Shown: positions 8,637 to 17,288 of the stretch, piece by piece
Layout of the letters: the number at the start of each line of letters is the position of its first letter
How positions within the stretch are numbered: position 1 is the first letter of the stretch
From: Microbacteriaceae bacterium PS02066
GTDB taxonomy: Bacteria > Actinomycetota > Actinomycetes > Actinomycetales > Microbacteriaceae
Assembly (NCBI GenBank): GCA_029959545.1
Contig: JASCPH010000035.1
Coordinates: forward strand, 1-35,663
DNA: 35,663 nt
Direction of reading: 5' to 3'
Program-made: the position numbers and the translations under genes
Notes under the pieces: model-generated
Told to the model about the DNA's origin: nothing
Seen by the model: the letters and a program-made list of their open reading frames with translations, nothing else
The model's database searches: none

Positions 8637-8649
8637 TGTGACAGTCACA
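8637..8649. promoter_or_regulatory. Palindrome TGTGACAGTCACA between lacI and the 8705 gene
   Basis: TGTGA and TCACA half-sites are separated by 3 nt rather than the 4 nt of the LacI operators here. It lies upstream of the lacI -10 and about 44 nt before the leaderless -10 of the next gene. It could be a second LacI contact or a site for another regulator. Confidence 0.35.
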
Positions 8650-8704
8650 TCGCCCCATCGGACGACGCATCGACGGGGCGAGCAGCACGGTCTACTGTGG
8701 ACGC

Positions 8705-9253
8705 ATGGCGGATTTCCTCGGACGTCTCCCCCTGAGCAACAGGGAGCGCCGGGACGAGTCCGCCGTGACCGGCGACCGGCGTGCAGCCATCGGCGATGCG
8801 CTGGACGAGGCCGCACGCCTGCTGGGCGAGACCGCAGCCGACGACGCGGAGCACTGCGCCAGGGCGCGCAGGTTCTTGGAGGAAGCAGGGCTCGGCACGG
8901 GGGCCACGGGGGGAAGTCCCGACGAGCTCCGTGCTCTCGCGGCCGCGGTCCGCCAGGGGCGCAAGCGCAGCATCCGGATGCTCACCCGCGTCATCCGGGC
9001 GCTTCTGGTGCTCGGTGACGCGCTCGCGGTCACGCCGCGCGTGGCGGCGGGAGTGTCGGGAGCCGTGGCCCTCTACGCCGCGACCACGGCACCGTTCGAC
9101 CGCCGCGCGGCCCTGCGGGGCCACACGGTGCGCGCGAGCGACGAAGAGTGGGAGTTCGGACGCGGCCCCGTGATCACCGATACGGGTCGCGCCATCCTGC
9201 GCTTCGTGCTTGCGCTCGACGACGTGGCGCCGCGCCCCGTCAGTCCCCGGTGA
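8705..9253 (+). CDS. Hypothetical protein, 182 aa
   Basis: I do not recognise the family. The protein is alanine/arginine-rich, with a charged helical N-terminal half (DALDEAARLLGETAADDAEH), a central moderately hydrophobic stretch (MLTRVIRALLVLGDALAV, then VAAGVSGAVALYAATTA) that might be membrane-associated, and a C-terminus with a HTVRASDEEWEFGRGPVI segment. There is no Shine-Dalgarno. TACTGT at 8693-8698 lies exactly 6 nt before the ATG, as in leaderless genes. Its last 14 nt overlap the end of the convergent M20 peptidase. Codon use fits a real gene. Confidence 0.7.
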   Translation: MADFLGRLPLSNRERRDESAVTGDRRAAIGDALDEAARLLGETAADDAEHCARARRFLEEAGLGTGATGGSPDELRALAAAVRQGRKRSIRMLTRVIRALLVLGDALAVTPRVAAGVSGAVALYAATTAPFDRRAALRGHTVRASDEEWEFGRGPVITDTGRAILRFVLALDDVAPRPVSPR

Positions 9254-10568
9254 TCAGGTCGCGGTAGAAGCCGATCCCTCGCAGCCATACCTGAACGCGA
9301 ATGCGTTCGTTGTGCGCGTGCAACGCCTCGCGCTCGGCACGGGTGAGGTGGAAGGGCGTGAAGCGGTAGACGTTGTCGCAGATGCCCGTGAACCAGCGGC
9401 TGTCGCTCGCGCCCAACTGGATGTAGGGCGTCGCCACGATCTCGCTGCCGAGCGACGAGTCGATCGCGCGCGCGACGCGCCGCCACGGCTCGCCGCGCCA
9501 TGGCGAGACGGGCGAGGGCTCGCTCGCCGCACGCACTTCGATCTCGATCGTCTCGTCGGCGATGACGCGGCGGATCCGCGCGACGGCGGATGCGGCCGTG
9601 TCTCCGGTGAGCAGGCGCACGTTGATCGCCGCCTGCGCGGTCGCTGCCAGCACGTTCTCCCCCGGCGCCCCCTTCAGCTCGGTCGCCACGGCGGTGGTGC
9701 GCACGAGCGCGTTCGTCTCGGGGCCGAGCCTCGCCAGCACACCCGCGATCACCGGCCCCGTGAACGCGAGGGAGCGCAGGGCTGCGCCGAGCGGCTTCGG
9801 CGCATGCGGTGCCAGTGTGCGCAGCATCGCGCGCACCGGCGGGATGAGCCGCACCGGGAACGGATGCCGAGCCAGCCTGTCGACCGCGCGCGCCAGCCGC
9901 GCCGTCGCCGGACGCGCGGGCGGCGTGGATGCGTGGCCGCCCTGCTCGCGCGCCGTCAGCCACACGGTCATCGTGCCGCGCTCTGCGACGCCGATCATCG
10001 CCGTCGAGCGCGAGATCCCGGGGAGCACCCCGTCGACGACGGCACCGCCCTCGTCGACCACGAGGGCGGGCCGAACACCGCGCTCGCGCAGCACCTCGGC
10101 GATCGCACGTGCACCGTCGCCAGCCGTCTCCTCGTTGTGCCCGAAGGCGAGGTACACGTCGGTCTCGGGCACGACCTCGCGCATCAGGAGCTCTTCGACG
10201 GCCTCGAGGATGGCAACGAGCGCACCTTTGTCGTCGATCGCGCCCCGCGCGTAGACGGCCTGATCGGCACCGTCCCCGACGAGTTCCGCGCCGAAGGGAT
10301 CGTGATCCCAGTCGTCGGCGACGACCGGGACGACGTCCTGGTGCGCCATGAGCACGAGCGGTCGCTGCGCCGTGCGCCCCGGCCACCGGAAGAGAAGCGC
10401 GTGCCCGACGACGACCTCCCGCTCCAGCCGAGCGTGGACGAGGGGATACAGACGCTCGAGCGCGGCGTGGAAATGGTCGAACGCCGCCGCGTCCACCCGT
10501 GACTCGTCCGCGTACGAGATCGTCGCGATCCTCAGGAGCTCGCGCAGTCTGTCCAGTGCCGTCGCCAC
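9240..10568 (-). CDS. M20-family metallopeptidase/carboxypeptidase
   Basis: This 442-aa dizinc hydrolase belongs to the M20 family, closest in appearance to the PM20D1/Gly-Xaa carboxypeptidase (CPS1) branch. Metal and catalytic residues are visible: His76 and Asp78 in AHQDVVP, the bridging Asp112 in RGAIDDKG, the Glu146-Glu147 pair in GHNEETAG, the Asp in VVDEGG and a C-terminal His in RFTPFHL. The dimerisation lid lies between. The start is a GTG at 10568. It has no Shine-Dalgarno, but TAGGCT (minus strand, 10575-10580) is 6 nt upstream. It is divergent from the next oxidoreductase across a 41-bp gap holding both -10 elements. No signal peptide is seen, so it is probably a cytoplasmic peptidase or amidohydrolase. 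Confidence 0.9.
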   Translation of the reverse strand: MATALDRLRELLRIATISYADESRVDAAAFDHFHAALERLYPLVHARLEREVVVGHALLFRWPGRTAQRPLVLMAHQDVVPVVADDWDHDPFGAELVGDGADQAVYARGAIDDKGALVAILEAVEELLMREVVPETDVYLAFGHNEETAGDGARAIAEVLRERGVRPALVVDEGGAVVDGVLPGISRSTAMIGVAERGTMTVWLTAREQGGHASTPPARPATARLARAVDRLARHPFPVRLIPPVRAMLRTLAPHAPKPLGAALRSLAFTGPVIAGVLARLGPETNALVRTTAVATELKGAPGENVLAATAQAAINVRLLTGDTAASAVARIRRVIADETIEIEVRAASEPSPVSPWRGEPWRRVARAIDSSLGSEIVATPYIQLGASDSRWFTGICDNVYRFTPFHLTRAEREALHAHNERIRVQVWLRGIGFYRDLITGD

Positions 10569-10609
10569 GACCCGAGCCTAGTGCGGCACCCCTTGGGTAC
10601 GGTGGTCGC

Positions 10610-11608
10610 ATGACCACTGTCTCGAGTTCTCGCCTGCGTTGGGGCATCCTCGCCACGGGCGGCATCGCCCACATGTTCACGAGCGACCTGCGCACTGCGG
10701 GCCTCGACGTCCGAGCGGTCGGCTCGCGTTCGTCCGAAAGCGCCCAGCGCTTCGCCGCGCAGTTCGACATCCCCCATGCGCACGGCGACTACGCATCGCT
10801 GCTCGCCGACGACGACATCGACATCGTCTACATCGCGACCCCGCATCCCGCGCATGCCGAGAACGCGCTGGAAGCCCTCGCGGCGGGCAAGCACGTCCTC
10901 GTCGAGAAGCCGTTCACACTGACCGGCGAGGAGGCCGAGCGCGTCCGGGTCGCGGCCGAGGAAGCGGGGCTCCTGGCAATGGAGGCCATGTGGACCCGCT
11001 ACCTGCCGCACATGATGCGTATTCAGGAGCTGCTCGCCGCCGGTGCCCTGGGCGAGGTGCGCGCCGTCACCGCGGATCACACCCAGTTCATCTCGACGGA
11101 TCCCACGCACCGTCTGAACGCGCTCGAACTCGGCGGCGGCGCCCTGCTCGATCTCGGCATCTATCCGTTGTCGTTCGCCTGGGACGTCCTGGGCGCACCG
11201 GTCTCGCTCACCGCGAACGCACGACTCGGCGAGACCGGTGCCGACATCGATGTCGCGACCCTCGCCTCGTATGCGAACGGCGCACTGGCCACGACGGTGT
11301 CCTCCTCACGCGGCGTCGGACCCAACCGAGCGGCGATCATCGGCAGTGACGCGCGGATCGAGATCGATCCCACCTGGTACAACGCGACCGGCTTCACGCT
11401 CACCGACCGCTCCGGCGATGTCGTCGAGACGTTCCGCTGCCCGGACGCCGGGCGCGGCATGCAGTATCAGGCGCTTGCGGCCGAGCAGATCATCGCGGAC
11501 GGTCGCCGAGACAGCGACCGCCTGCCGATCGCCGAGACCGTCGCGATCATGCGCCAGCTCGACGACATTCGCGCGCAGATCGGCGTGCGCTACCCGAGCG
11601 AGGGCTGA
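10610..11608 (+). CDS. Gfo/Idh/MocA-family oxidoreductase
   Basis: This 332-aa NAD(P)-dependent dehydrogenase has an N-terminal Rossmann fold (WGILATGGIA, residues 11-20, then VRAVGSRS) and the family-defining EKP motif (HVLVEKPF, residues 95-102). The C-terminal domain carries GGGALLDLGIYPLSFAW. This layout resembles the dihydrodiol dehydrogenase/xylose dehydrogenase-like subgroup, which oxidises sugars or cyclitols. The specific substrate is unknown. The ATG at 10610 follows TACGGT (10598-10603) by 6 nt with no Shine-Dalgarno, so it is probably leaderless. Its TGA is followed after one nucleotide by the ATG of the NYN gene, so the two are cotranscribed. Confidence 0.9.
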   Translation: MTTVSSSRLRWGILATGGIAHMFTSDLRTAGLDVRAVGSRSSESAQRFAAQFDIPHAHGDYASLLADDDIDIVYIATPHPAHAENALEALAAGKHVLVEKPFTLTGEEAERVRVAAEEAGLLAMEAMWTRYLPHMMRIQELLAAGALGEVRAVTADHTQFISTDPTHRLNALELGGGALLDLGIYPLSFAWDVLGAPVSLTANARLGETGADIDVATLASYANGALATTVSSSRGVGPNRAAIIGSDARIEIDPTWYNATGFTLTDRSGDVVETFRCPDAGRGMQYQALAAEQIIADGRRDSDRLPIAETVAIMRQLDDIRAQIGVRYPSEG

Positions 11609-11609
11609 C

Positions 11610-12473
11610 ATGGCGGATCTGTCGACGAGCCGCGTGGCCGTCTATCTGGACTTCGACAACATCGTCATGAGCTGGTACGACCGCGTGCACGGCCGCAACG
11701 CCTATTCGCGCGACCGGTCGCGCATCGCCGAGCAGCCGCACGATGCGGAAATCACCGAGAAGCTGGCGCGCGCGACGGTCGATGTGGGCGCGATCATCGA
11801 CTACGCCGCATCCTTCGGAACGCTCGTGCTGACACGGGCCTACGCCGACTGGTCGTCGCCGGTCAACGCCGAGTACCGGTCGCAGCTCGTGGCGCGGGCG
11901 GTCGACCTCGTGCAGCTGTTCCCCGCCGCCGCCTACGCCAAGAACGGCGCCGACATCCGCCTCGCGGTCGACACCGTGGAAGACATGTTCCGCCTGCCGG
12001 ATCTGACGCACGTCGTGATCGTCGCGGGCGATTCGGACTACGTCCCCCTCGCGCAACGATGCAAGCGCCTCGGACGATTCGTCGTCGGTGTGGGTGTGGC
12101 CGGCTCCACCGCCAAGTCCCTCGCGGCGGCGTGCGACCGTTTCGACGCCTACGACTCGCTTCCCGGCGTGCAGGTGCCGGAGCCCGCGAAGAAGGATGCG
12201 GCCTCGAACGCGCCGCGCTCCCGCAAGCGGTCCGTGGATCCCGCGGCCGACCTGCTCGAGCGCGCCCTGCGTCTGGAGAACGACAAGGATCCGTCGCAGT
12301 GGCAGCATGCGTCTGCCGTGAAGAGCCTGATCACACGCTTGGACTCCTCGTTCAGCGAGAAGGCACTGGGGCACCGCAGCTTCACCGAGTTCGTCGCAGC
12401 CCATCCCGACATCGCCGAAATGGACGAGACCGACAACATCGTGCGGATGCGGCTGGTCGAAGCGAAGCGCTGA
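11610..12473 (+). CDS. NYN (PIN-like) domain protein with C-terminal OST-HTH/LOTUS domain
   Basis: This 287-aa protein starts with a NYN domain, a predicted PIN-fold ribonuclease: acidic residues in VYLDFDNI (11-18), a central YAKNGADIRLAVD and a AGDSDYVPLAQ motif. A charged linker (residues about 190-215) leads to a C-terminal OST-HTH/LOTUS-like RNA-binding region (SAVKSLITRLDSSFSEKALG, SFTEFVAAHPDI). Such fusions are widespread in bacteria and are thought to cleave or bind structured RNA, though targets are generally unknown. It begins one nucleotide after the stop of the upstream oxidoreductase, with GAGGG spanning the junction as ribosome binding site. That coupling is structural and does not by itself indicate a shared pathway. 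Confidence 0.9.
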   Translation: MADLSTSRVAVYLDFDNIVMSWYDRVHGRNAYSRDRSRIAEQPHDAEITEKLARATVDVGAIIDYAASFGTLVLTRAYADWSSPVNAEYRSQLVARAVDLVQLFPAAAYAKNGADIRLAVDTVEDMFRLPDLTHVVIVAGDSDYVPLAQRCKRLGRFVVGVGVAGSTAKSLAAACDRFDAYDSLPGVQVPEPAKKDAASNAPRSRKRSVDPAADLLERALRLENDKDPSQWQHASAVKSLITRLDSSFSEKALGHRSFTEFVAAHPDIAEMDETDNIVRMRLVEAKR

Positions 12474-12494
12474 CCGGCCTCATCCGGCCCGCGT

Positions 12495-12884
12495 TCAGTC
12501 GCGCGGGGTGCGCGTGCTCCACAGCGCCCAGGCGACGAGCGCCGGCTGGAAGAAGAGTCGGACCAGTCGCTTGACGTCGGTGTCGAGACCGAAGCCGTCG
12601 CGGCGGTGCGTGAACTGAGCCCAGTTGCCCGGAAGGACGGCGACGAAGAACGCCGCCAGCAGTGCCCCCACGCGCCGGCGCTGGGAGGGCAGTGCCACCA
12701 GTGCGGTGCCGAGCGCGATCTCGACGGCGCCCGAGGCGAGCACGACGGCGTCCTCGTCGAGGGGCGTGGCGTCCACGACCCAGTCGGGTACCTGCGCGCG
12801 GAACTCCTTCCGCGCCCAGAACAGGTGGCTGATACCGGCGAACACCATGGCGGCGCCCAGCGCCCAGCGTGCGAAATTCCTCAT
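12495..12884 (-). CDS. DoxX-like small membrane protein
   Basis: This 129-aa protein has about four hydrophobic segments: WALGAAMVFAGISHLFWA, VLASGAVEIALGTALVAL, VGALLAAFFVAVLPGNWA and LFFQPALVAWALW. The GISHL, EIALG and PGN...H features match DoxX-like membrane proteins of unknown function. An alternative ATG five codons upstream (12899) is possible. The inner start is preferred because the usual family opening is MRxFARW and TGGAAT lies 6 nt upstream. It is convergent with the NYN gene and has no clear operon partner. Confidence 0.75.
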   Translation of the reverse strand: MRNFARWALGAAMVFAGISHLFWARKEFRAQVPDWVVDATPLDEDAVVLASGAVEIALGTALVALPSQRRRVGALLAAFFVAVLPGNWAQFTHRRDGFGLDTDVKRLVRLFFQPALVAWALWSTRTPRD

Positions 12885-12963
12885 GCACTGATTCCACATC
12901 GCCGCGGGGTCCGTGTCGAGGCCCTGCCGGTCAGCGCGTACCCCCGATCGCTCACCGCCCGCA

Positions 12964-13734
12964 TCACACGTCCACGTCCATGAAGCCCGCTGCGTTCCGG
13001 ATGAAATCGAGATAGTGCTCCGGGTCGTCCTTTTCGACGATCGCCCGCAGGACGACCTCGTCGACGGCGGCCCGGTACGCCGTCACGCGCGCCGTGTCGT
13101 CGCGCGACGTGATCACCGTGTCGCGCGCGCTGAAGCCGAGGCGCGCGAAGTTCGCGGCGTACGCGGGGTAACCGGCATACGCGTCGGCCTCGGCCGACAA
13201 CCGTGGTTGCGCCGCCGCGTCCAGCGCCGTTCTCACGTAGAGGATGGTGCGGGCATCCGACTGGCGCTGCGCAGCTGCGGCGGCGGGGGTCAACCAGTTC
13301 AGCAGCTGACCGTCGCCGACCGAGACGGCGAGACTCCGCATCCGCGGGCCGAGAGCGCCCACCACGACCTGTGCGCCGGGAACGCCCGCGCGCAACGCCT
13401 CGATCCCCCGCTCCACGAGCCCCAGCTGATGAGTGCGGGCGGCACCGGAGCCGATGCCCACGGTGAGCCTGTCGGGCGGAAGGTCCGCGGCCTGCAGCGC
13501 AGACACGAGCGCATCCGGTCCCCAGCGATCCAGGGGCACCACCCCGGTGGCGAGCGCGATCCGCTCGGTCACCCTCGCCGCAGCCGCGAGCGCTGCCACC
13601 GCGTCGCCGCCCGGGGTGTCGTTGACCCAGAGCGTCGCAAAGCCGGCCTCCTCTGCAGCAGGAGCCAGTCGGGCGATGAGATCGGGGCCGAGGGCCCCTG
13701 CCAGTCCGAGAGAGAGCCGCGCGGGAAGCACCAT
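12964..13734 (-). CDS. Short LLM-class flavin/F420-dependent oxidoreductase
   Basis: This 256-aa protein has the luciferase-like monooxygenase fold: RLSLGLAGALG at the first strand, EAGFATLWVNDTP, IALATGVVPLDRW, RLTVGIGSGAA and VVGALGPRMRSLA. It is shorter than the usual roughly 300 aa of F420-dependent members, with a reduced C-terminal part, so cofactor choice (FMN or F420) is uncertain. The ATG at 13734 is chosen because homology starts there and CAGGCT lies 6 nt upstream; GGGAG also overlaps as a weak ribosome site. An upstream ATG at 13770 would add an unlikely leader. It lies downstream of clpC, separated by a stem-loop. Confidence 0.82.
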   Translation of the reverse strand: MVLPARLSLGLAGALGPDLIARLAPAAEEAGFATLWVNDTPGGDAVAALAAAARVTERIALATGVVPLDRWGPDALVSALQAADLPPDRLTVGIGSGAARTHQLGLVERGIEALRAGVPGAQVVVGALGPRMRSLAVSVGDGQLLNWLTPAAAAAQRQSDARTILYVRTALDAAAQPRLSAEADAYAGYPAYAANFARLGFSARDTVITSRDDTARVTAYRAAVDEVVLRAIVEKDDPEHYLDFIRNAAGFMDVDV

Positions 13735-13761
13735 GCTCCCAGCCTGCCCCGCGCATACGAC

Positions 13762-13798
13762 GACCGCCACCCCCGGCGCACGGCAGGATGTGGCGGTC
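13762..13798 (-). terminator. Candidate stem-loop downstream of the clpC-like gene
   Basis: A perfect 9-bp inverted repeat (GACCGCCAC at 13762-13770, GTGGCGGTC at 13790-13798) has a 19-nt loop. It starts 8 nt past the end of the Clp gene. There is no T-run, so termination efficiency is uncertain. Confidence 0.4.
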
Positions 13799-13806
13799 TG
13801 GTCGAA

Positions 13807-16347
13807 TCAGGCGGCGACGGCGCTGCGGGTGAGCGCAGCGGCGACTGGGCGACCGTCGACGACGTCGATACGCACGCCACCCTGGTCGGTCAGTTCGCCG
13901 GAGACGAGCAGGTCGGCGATGCGGTCATCGATCTCCCGCTGGATGAGCCGGCGCAGCGGGCGCGCTCCGTACTCGGGCTCGTACCCGTGCTCCGCCAGCC
14001 AGTCCACGACGGCATCCGTCGCCTCGAACGAGATCTCGCGCCGCGCCAGGCGGGACGCGCTCTGCTCGAGCAGGAGCGACACGATGCTGCGCAGCTGGGC
14101 CTTCTCGAGCTTGCGGAACAGCACGATCTCGTCGATGCGGTTCAAGAACTCGGGACGCATCGCCTCGCGGAGCTTGCCCATGACACGGGCGCGCAGCTCG
14201 CTCTCGTCGCCGAAGCCGGTGGCTCCGCCGCCGTCGGCGATGAACCCGATCGCACCGGAGCGCGATGCGAGGAACTCGCTGCCGATGTTCGAGGTCATGA
14301 TGACGACGGTGTTGCGGAAGTCGACCGTGCGACCCTGACCATCGGTCAGACGTCCGTCGTCGAGCACCTGCAGCAGCAGGTTGAACACGTCGGGGTGCGC
14401 CTTCTCGATCTCGTCGAACAGCACCACGGAGTACGGTGCGCGGCGCACCCGCTCGGTCAGCTGCCCCGCCTCGTCGTATCCGACGTACCCGGGAGGGGCA
14501 CCCACGAGACGCGAGACGGTGTGACGCTCCCCGAACTCGCTCATGTCGAAGCGGATCACGGCGTTCTCGTCCTCGAAGAGGGAGGATGCCAGAGTCTTCG
14601 CGAGCTCGGTCTTACCGACGCCCGTGGGGCCGAGGAACAGGAACGACCCCACCGGTCGGCGACTGTCGCCCATGCCGGTGCGGTTACGCCGAACGGCCGT
14701 CGCGACGGCGGTGACCGCCGCATCCTGACCGATCACCCGGGCGTGCAGCTCGGACTCGAGTCCCGCCAGGCGTCCACGCTCGCTCTCGGTCAGACGCGAA
14801 ACCGGGATGCCGGTGCTGCGGCTGATGACGGCGGCGATGTGTTCGGCGTCCACGACCTGCTCCCCACGCACGGCGTCACGCCGCGTCGAGTCGTCGATAC
14901 GACGCTGCACGTCGGCGATCTCGTCGCGCAGACGCATCGCGTCCTCATAGCGTTCGGCCGCCACGGCGGAGTTCTTGTCCGCCTCGAGCGTGGCCAGCTG
15001 AGCCATCAGATCGGACACGTCGACCGCGACACCCAAGCGCAGACGGAGTCGTGCTCCGGCCTGGTCGATGAGATCGATCGCCTTGTCCGGAAGGACACGG
15101 TCGCTCAGGTAGCGATCGCTCAACTCGACCGCGGCGCGCAGCGCGTCGTCGGTGTAGGTGATGGCGTGGTGCTGCTCGTAGGCGGGACGCAAACCATGCA
15201 GAATCCGCACCGCATCCTCGATCGACGGCTCCCCCACCTTCACCGGCTGGAACCGGCGCTCGAGCGCCGGGTCCTTCTCGATGGTGCGGTACTCGGCAAG
15301 CGTCGTCGCACCCACCAGGTGCAGGTCACCACGAGCCAGCCGCGGCTTCAGGATGTTGCCGGCGTCCATGGCGCCGTCGCTGCCGGCACCCGCGCCGACG
15401 ACGGTGTGCACCTCGTCGATGAACACGATCAGCTCGCCCTTGCGCTCGGCGATCTCGCTCATGGTCGCGGTCAGGCGCTCCTCGAAGTCGCCGCGGTAGC
15501 GGGCGCCCGCGAGCATCGCCGGAAGATCCAGCGACACGACGCGGCTGCCGCGCAGCTGCTCGGGCACCTCACCCGACACGATCGCCTGGGCGAGTCCCTC
15601 GACGATGGCGGTCTTTCCGACGCCTGCTTCACCGATCAGCACGGGGTTGTTCTTCGTGCGGCGGCTGAGGATCTCGATGGTCTGCTCGATCTCGTCTGCA
15701 CGGCCGATCACCGGGTCCAGCTCTCCCGCCTCGGCGAGCGAGGTGAGGTCGCGCCCGTACCGCTCCAACATGGTCGCGGGCTCGGATGCGGCCGTCTGGT
15801 CCGGCGATCGCTCGGCGCCGGAGACGGTCTCGCGCACGCTCTGCGTGAGCGCCTCCGCCGTGACTCCGGCGCGGGCGAGGATCTGCCCGGCGGGCGTGTC
15901 CTGCGCGAGCACGAGCGCGAAGAACAGGTGCTCCGGGTCGATGTAGGTCGATCCGGAGGAGCGCGCCACCTGGAACGCGTGGAACAGCGCGCGCTGCACA
16001 GACGAGGTCACCACCGCGCTGTCGACGTCGGCGACGTCGGCACTGGCCGGCAGGCGCTGCTCGGACTCGCGCACGATGCTCTCCGGGTCGACACCGAGGC
16101 GGGCGATCGCATCGCGCACCTGGTCGACGCGCACGATCTCGCGAAGCACGTGCAGCGCATCGAGCTCGTGCTGTCCACGCGCGAGCGCGAAACGCCCGGC
16201 ATCCTGCAGCGTCTCCTGCGTGCGCGCGCTGAGGTAGCGCGACAGGTCGATCGACCGTGCCGCGCGTCCGCGCTCACCTGCGAGGTAGCGCGAGAGGAAG
16301 TCGTCGAAGGCGTCGCGGCCTTCGTCGGGGGTGAAATCTTCAGGCAT
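13807..16347 (-). CDS. ClpC-like AAA+ unfoldase (ATP-dependent Clp protease ATP-binding subunit)
   Basis: This 846-aa Hsp100 protein unfolds substrates and probably feeds them to ClpP. A Clp-N repeat region (about 40-175) precedes AAA-1: Walker A GEAGVGKT (239-246), pore loop [11 protein letters not shown], Walker [10 protein letters not shown] (307-314). A short middle domain (about 460-490) has the UVR-like [18 protein letters not shown]-2 has GPTGVGKT (573-580), pore GYVG and [13 protein letters not shown]. An Ile-Gly-Phe at 700-702 matches the ClpP-docking loop position, which argues against ClpB. The N-terminus ([11 protein letters not shown]...) is unlike the housekeeping ClpC opening, so this is probably a second paralogue. 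The ATG at 16347 has CAGGAGA upstream. A sigmaR/SigH-like promoter precedes it. Confidence 0.93.
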   Translation of the reverse strand: MPEDFTPDEGRDAFDDFLSRYLAGERGRAARSIDLSRYLSARTQETLQDAGRFALARGQHELDALHVLREIVRVDQVRDAIARLGVDPESIVRESEQRLPASADVADVDSAVVTSSVQRALFHAFQVARSSGSTYIDPEHLFFALVLAQDTPAGQILARAGVTAEALTQSVRETVSGAERSPDQTAASEPATMLERYGRDLTSLAEAGELDPVIGRADEIEQTIEILSRRTKNNPVLIGEAGVGKTAIVEGLAQAIVSGEVPEQLRGSRVVSLDLPAMLAGARYRGDFEERLTATMSEIAERKGELIVFIDEVHTVVGAGAGSDGAMDAGNILKPRLARGDLHLVGATTLAEYRTIEKDPALERRFQPVKVGEPSIEDAVRILHGLRPAYEQHHAITYTDDALRAAVELSDRYLSDRVLPDKAIDLIDQAGARLRLRLGVAVDVSDLMAQLATLEADKNSAVAAERYEDAMRLRDEIADVQRRIDDSTRRDAVRGEQVVDAEHIAAVISRSTGIPVSRLTESERGRLAGLESELHARVIGQDAAVTAVATAVRRNRTGMGDSRRPVGSFLFLGPTGVGKTELAKTLASSLFEDENAVIRFDMSEFGERHTVSRLVGAPPGYVGYDEAGQLTERVRRAPYSVVLFDEIEKAHPDVFNLLLQVLDDGRLTDGQGRTVDFRNTVVIMTSNIGSEFLASRSGAIGFIADGGGATGFGDESELRARVMGKLREAMRPEFLNRIDEIVLFRKLEKAQLRSIVSLLLEQSASRLARREISFEATDAVVDWLAEHGYEPEYGARPLRRLIQREIDDRIADLLVSGELTDQGGVRIDVVDGRPVAAALTRSAVAA

Positions 16348-16389
16348 CTGTTCTCCTGATCGGGTTCGGGGTGCCGCTCTGCAAAACGG

Positions 16390-16412
16390 AGTTGAGCGGC
16401 GACACATCAACT
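16390..16412. promoter_or_regulatory. Inverted repeat at the predicted clpC start site
   Basis: AGTTGA (16390-16395) and TCAACT (16407-16412) form a perfect 6-bp inverted repeat with 11 nt between. Read another way, TTGAGC-N7-CATCAA is a degenerate form of the HspR HAIR element. It lies where transcription from the upstream promoter should begin. Confidence 0.4.
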
Positions 16413-16413
16413 T

Positions 16414-16440
16414 CAACACCCGGAGGGCGACGGTATTCCC
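16414..16440 (-). promoter_or_regulatory. SigmaR/SigH-like promoter of the clpC-like gene
   Basis: On the minus strand GGGAATA (16434-16440) and GTTG (16414-16417) are separated by 16 nt, i.e. GGGAAT-N17-GTTG. This is close to the GGAAT-N18-GTT consensus of thiol-oxidative-stress sigma factors SigR (Streptomyces) and SigH (Mycobacterium). The start codon is about 60 nt downstream. Confidence 0.6.
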
Positions 16441-16477
16441 ACTACGCTCGTCCCAGCGCGAGCGGGAAGGAGATCGG

Positions 16478-17209
16478 GTGAACGAGATGCTGCGCGGCGC
16501 ACGTCTGCTGCTCGGCGGATTCGGGTGGTTCACAAGGCGCCCGGGGCTGATGCTCCTCGGCCTCGTGCCCGCGCTCATCGTGAGCGCCGCCCTCACGGTG
16601 GCCCTCGTGGCACTCGCATCGATGCTGGTGCCGCTCACGGAGGCCATCACCCCGTTCGCTGACGACTGGCCGGCGGTCTGGACCGTGGTGTTGCGCGTCG
16701 CGCTCGGCCTGGCAGTGTTCACGGGAGCACTTCTGCTGGCAGCGACGACCTTCACCGCACTGACCTTGATCGTCGGCGAACCGTTCTACGACAGCATCTG
16801 GCGCAGCGTTGAGATCGCCGACACGGGCACCGTGCCCGAACACGACCCGGGCTGGCGAGCAGCCCTGGCAGATGCGACGAGCCTCATCGTGCGCGGCGCG
16901 CTCGCGGCCGTGCTCGCTTTCGCGCTCGGCTTCATCCCTCTCATCGGCGGCCTGGTCGGCACGGTCACCGGCGTCGTGCTATCGGGCTGGATCCTCGCGG
17001 ACGAGCTCTCGGGACGCGCATTGACCGCGCGCGGCATCGATCGCCGCAGCCGGCGCCGGCTGCTGCGATCGGCCCGCGGCCGCGCATTGGGCTTCGGCAT
17101 CATGACGCAGCTGTGCTTCCTGATCCCCCTCGGCGCGGTGTTCACGATGCCCGCGGCCGTCGTGGGAGCGACCCGCCTCGCCGCGAGCGTGCGGGAGATC
17201 GAGGCGTAG
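16478..17209 (+). CDS. EI24 (CysZ-like) domain membrane protein
   Basis: This 243-aa integral membrane protein has several long hydrophobic stretches: LMLLGLVPALIVSAALTVAL, VVLRVALGLAVFTGALLLAA, GALAAVLAFALGFIPLIGG and IMTQLCFLIPLGAVFTMPAA. The VGEPFYDSIWRSVE segment and overall pattern match the EI24 family, which includes sulfate transporter CysZ, but no substrate is implied. A GTG at 16478 is chosen because AAGGAG lies 7 nt upstream; an ATG three codons later lacks a site. TACGCT at 16443-16448 is a likely -10. It is divergent from clpC, and the two promoters interleave. Confidence 0.87.
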   Translation: MNEMLRGARLLLGGFGWFTRRPGLMLLGLVPALIVSAALTVALVALASMLVPLTEAITPFADDWPAVWTVVLRVALGLAVFTGALLLAATTFTALTLIVGEPFYDSIWRSVEIADTGTVPEHDPGWRAALADATSLIVRGALAAVLAFALGFIPLIGGLVGTVTGVVLSGWILADELSGRALTARGIDRRSRRRLLRSARGRALGFGIMTQLCFLIPLGAVFTMPAAVVGATRLAASVREIEA

Positions 17210-17288
17210 ACACACTCAGCGGCGCGGATGCGGTCGGCCCGCGCGCAGCCGACCCGGTACTCTGGAGGAAGTCTTCCGAAGGAGTGCC

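Noticed and set aside
8637..8649. CRP-type binding site
   Set aside because: CRP sites have TGTGA and TCACA separated by 6 nt; here the spacing is 3 nt.
12913..16359. A 1148-codon open frame on the + strand opposite the clpC-like gene
   Set aside because: Its translation is rich in Arg, His, Asp and Gly with no recognisable domain, and it is the mirror of a fully conserved AAA+ gene. Long antisense frames are expected at this GC content.
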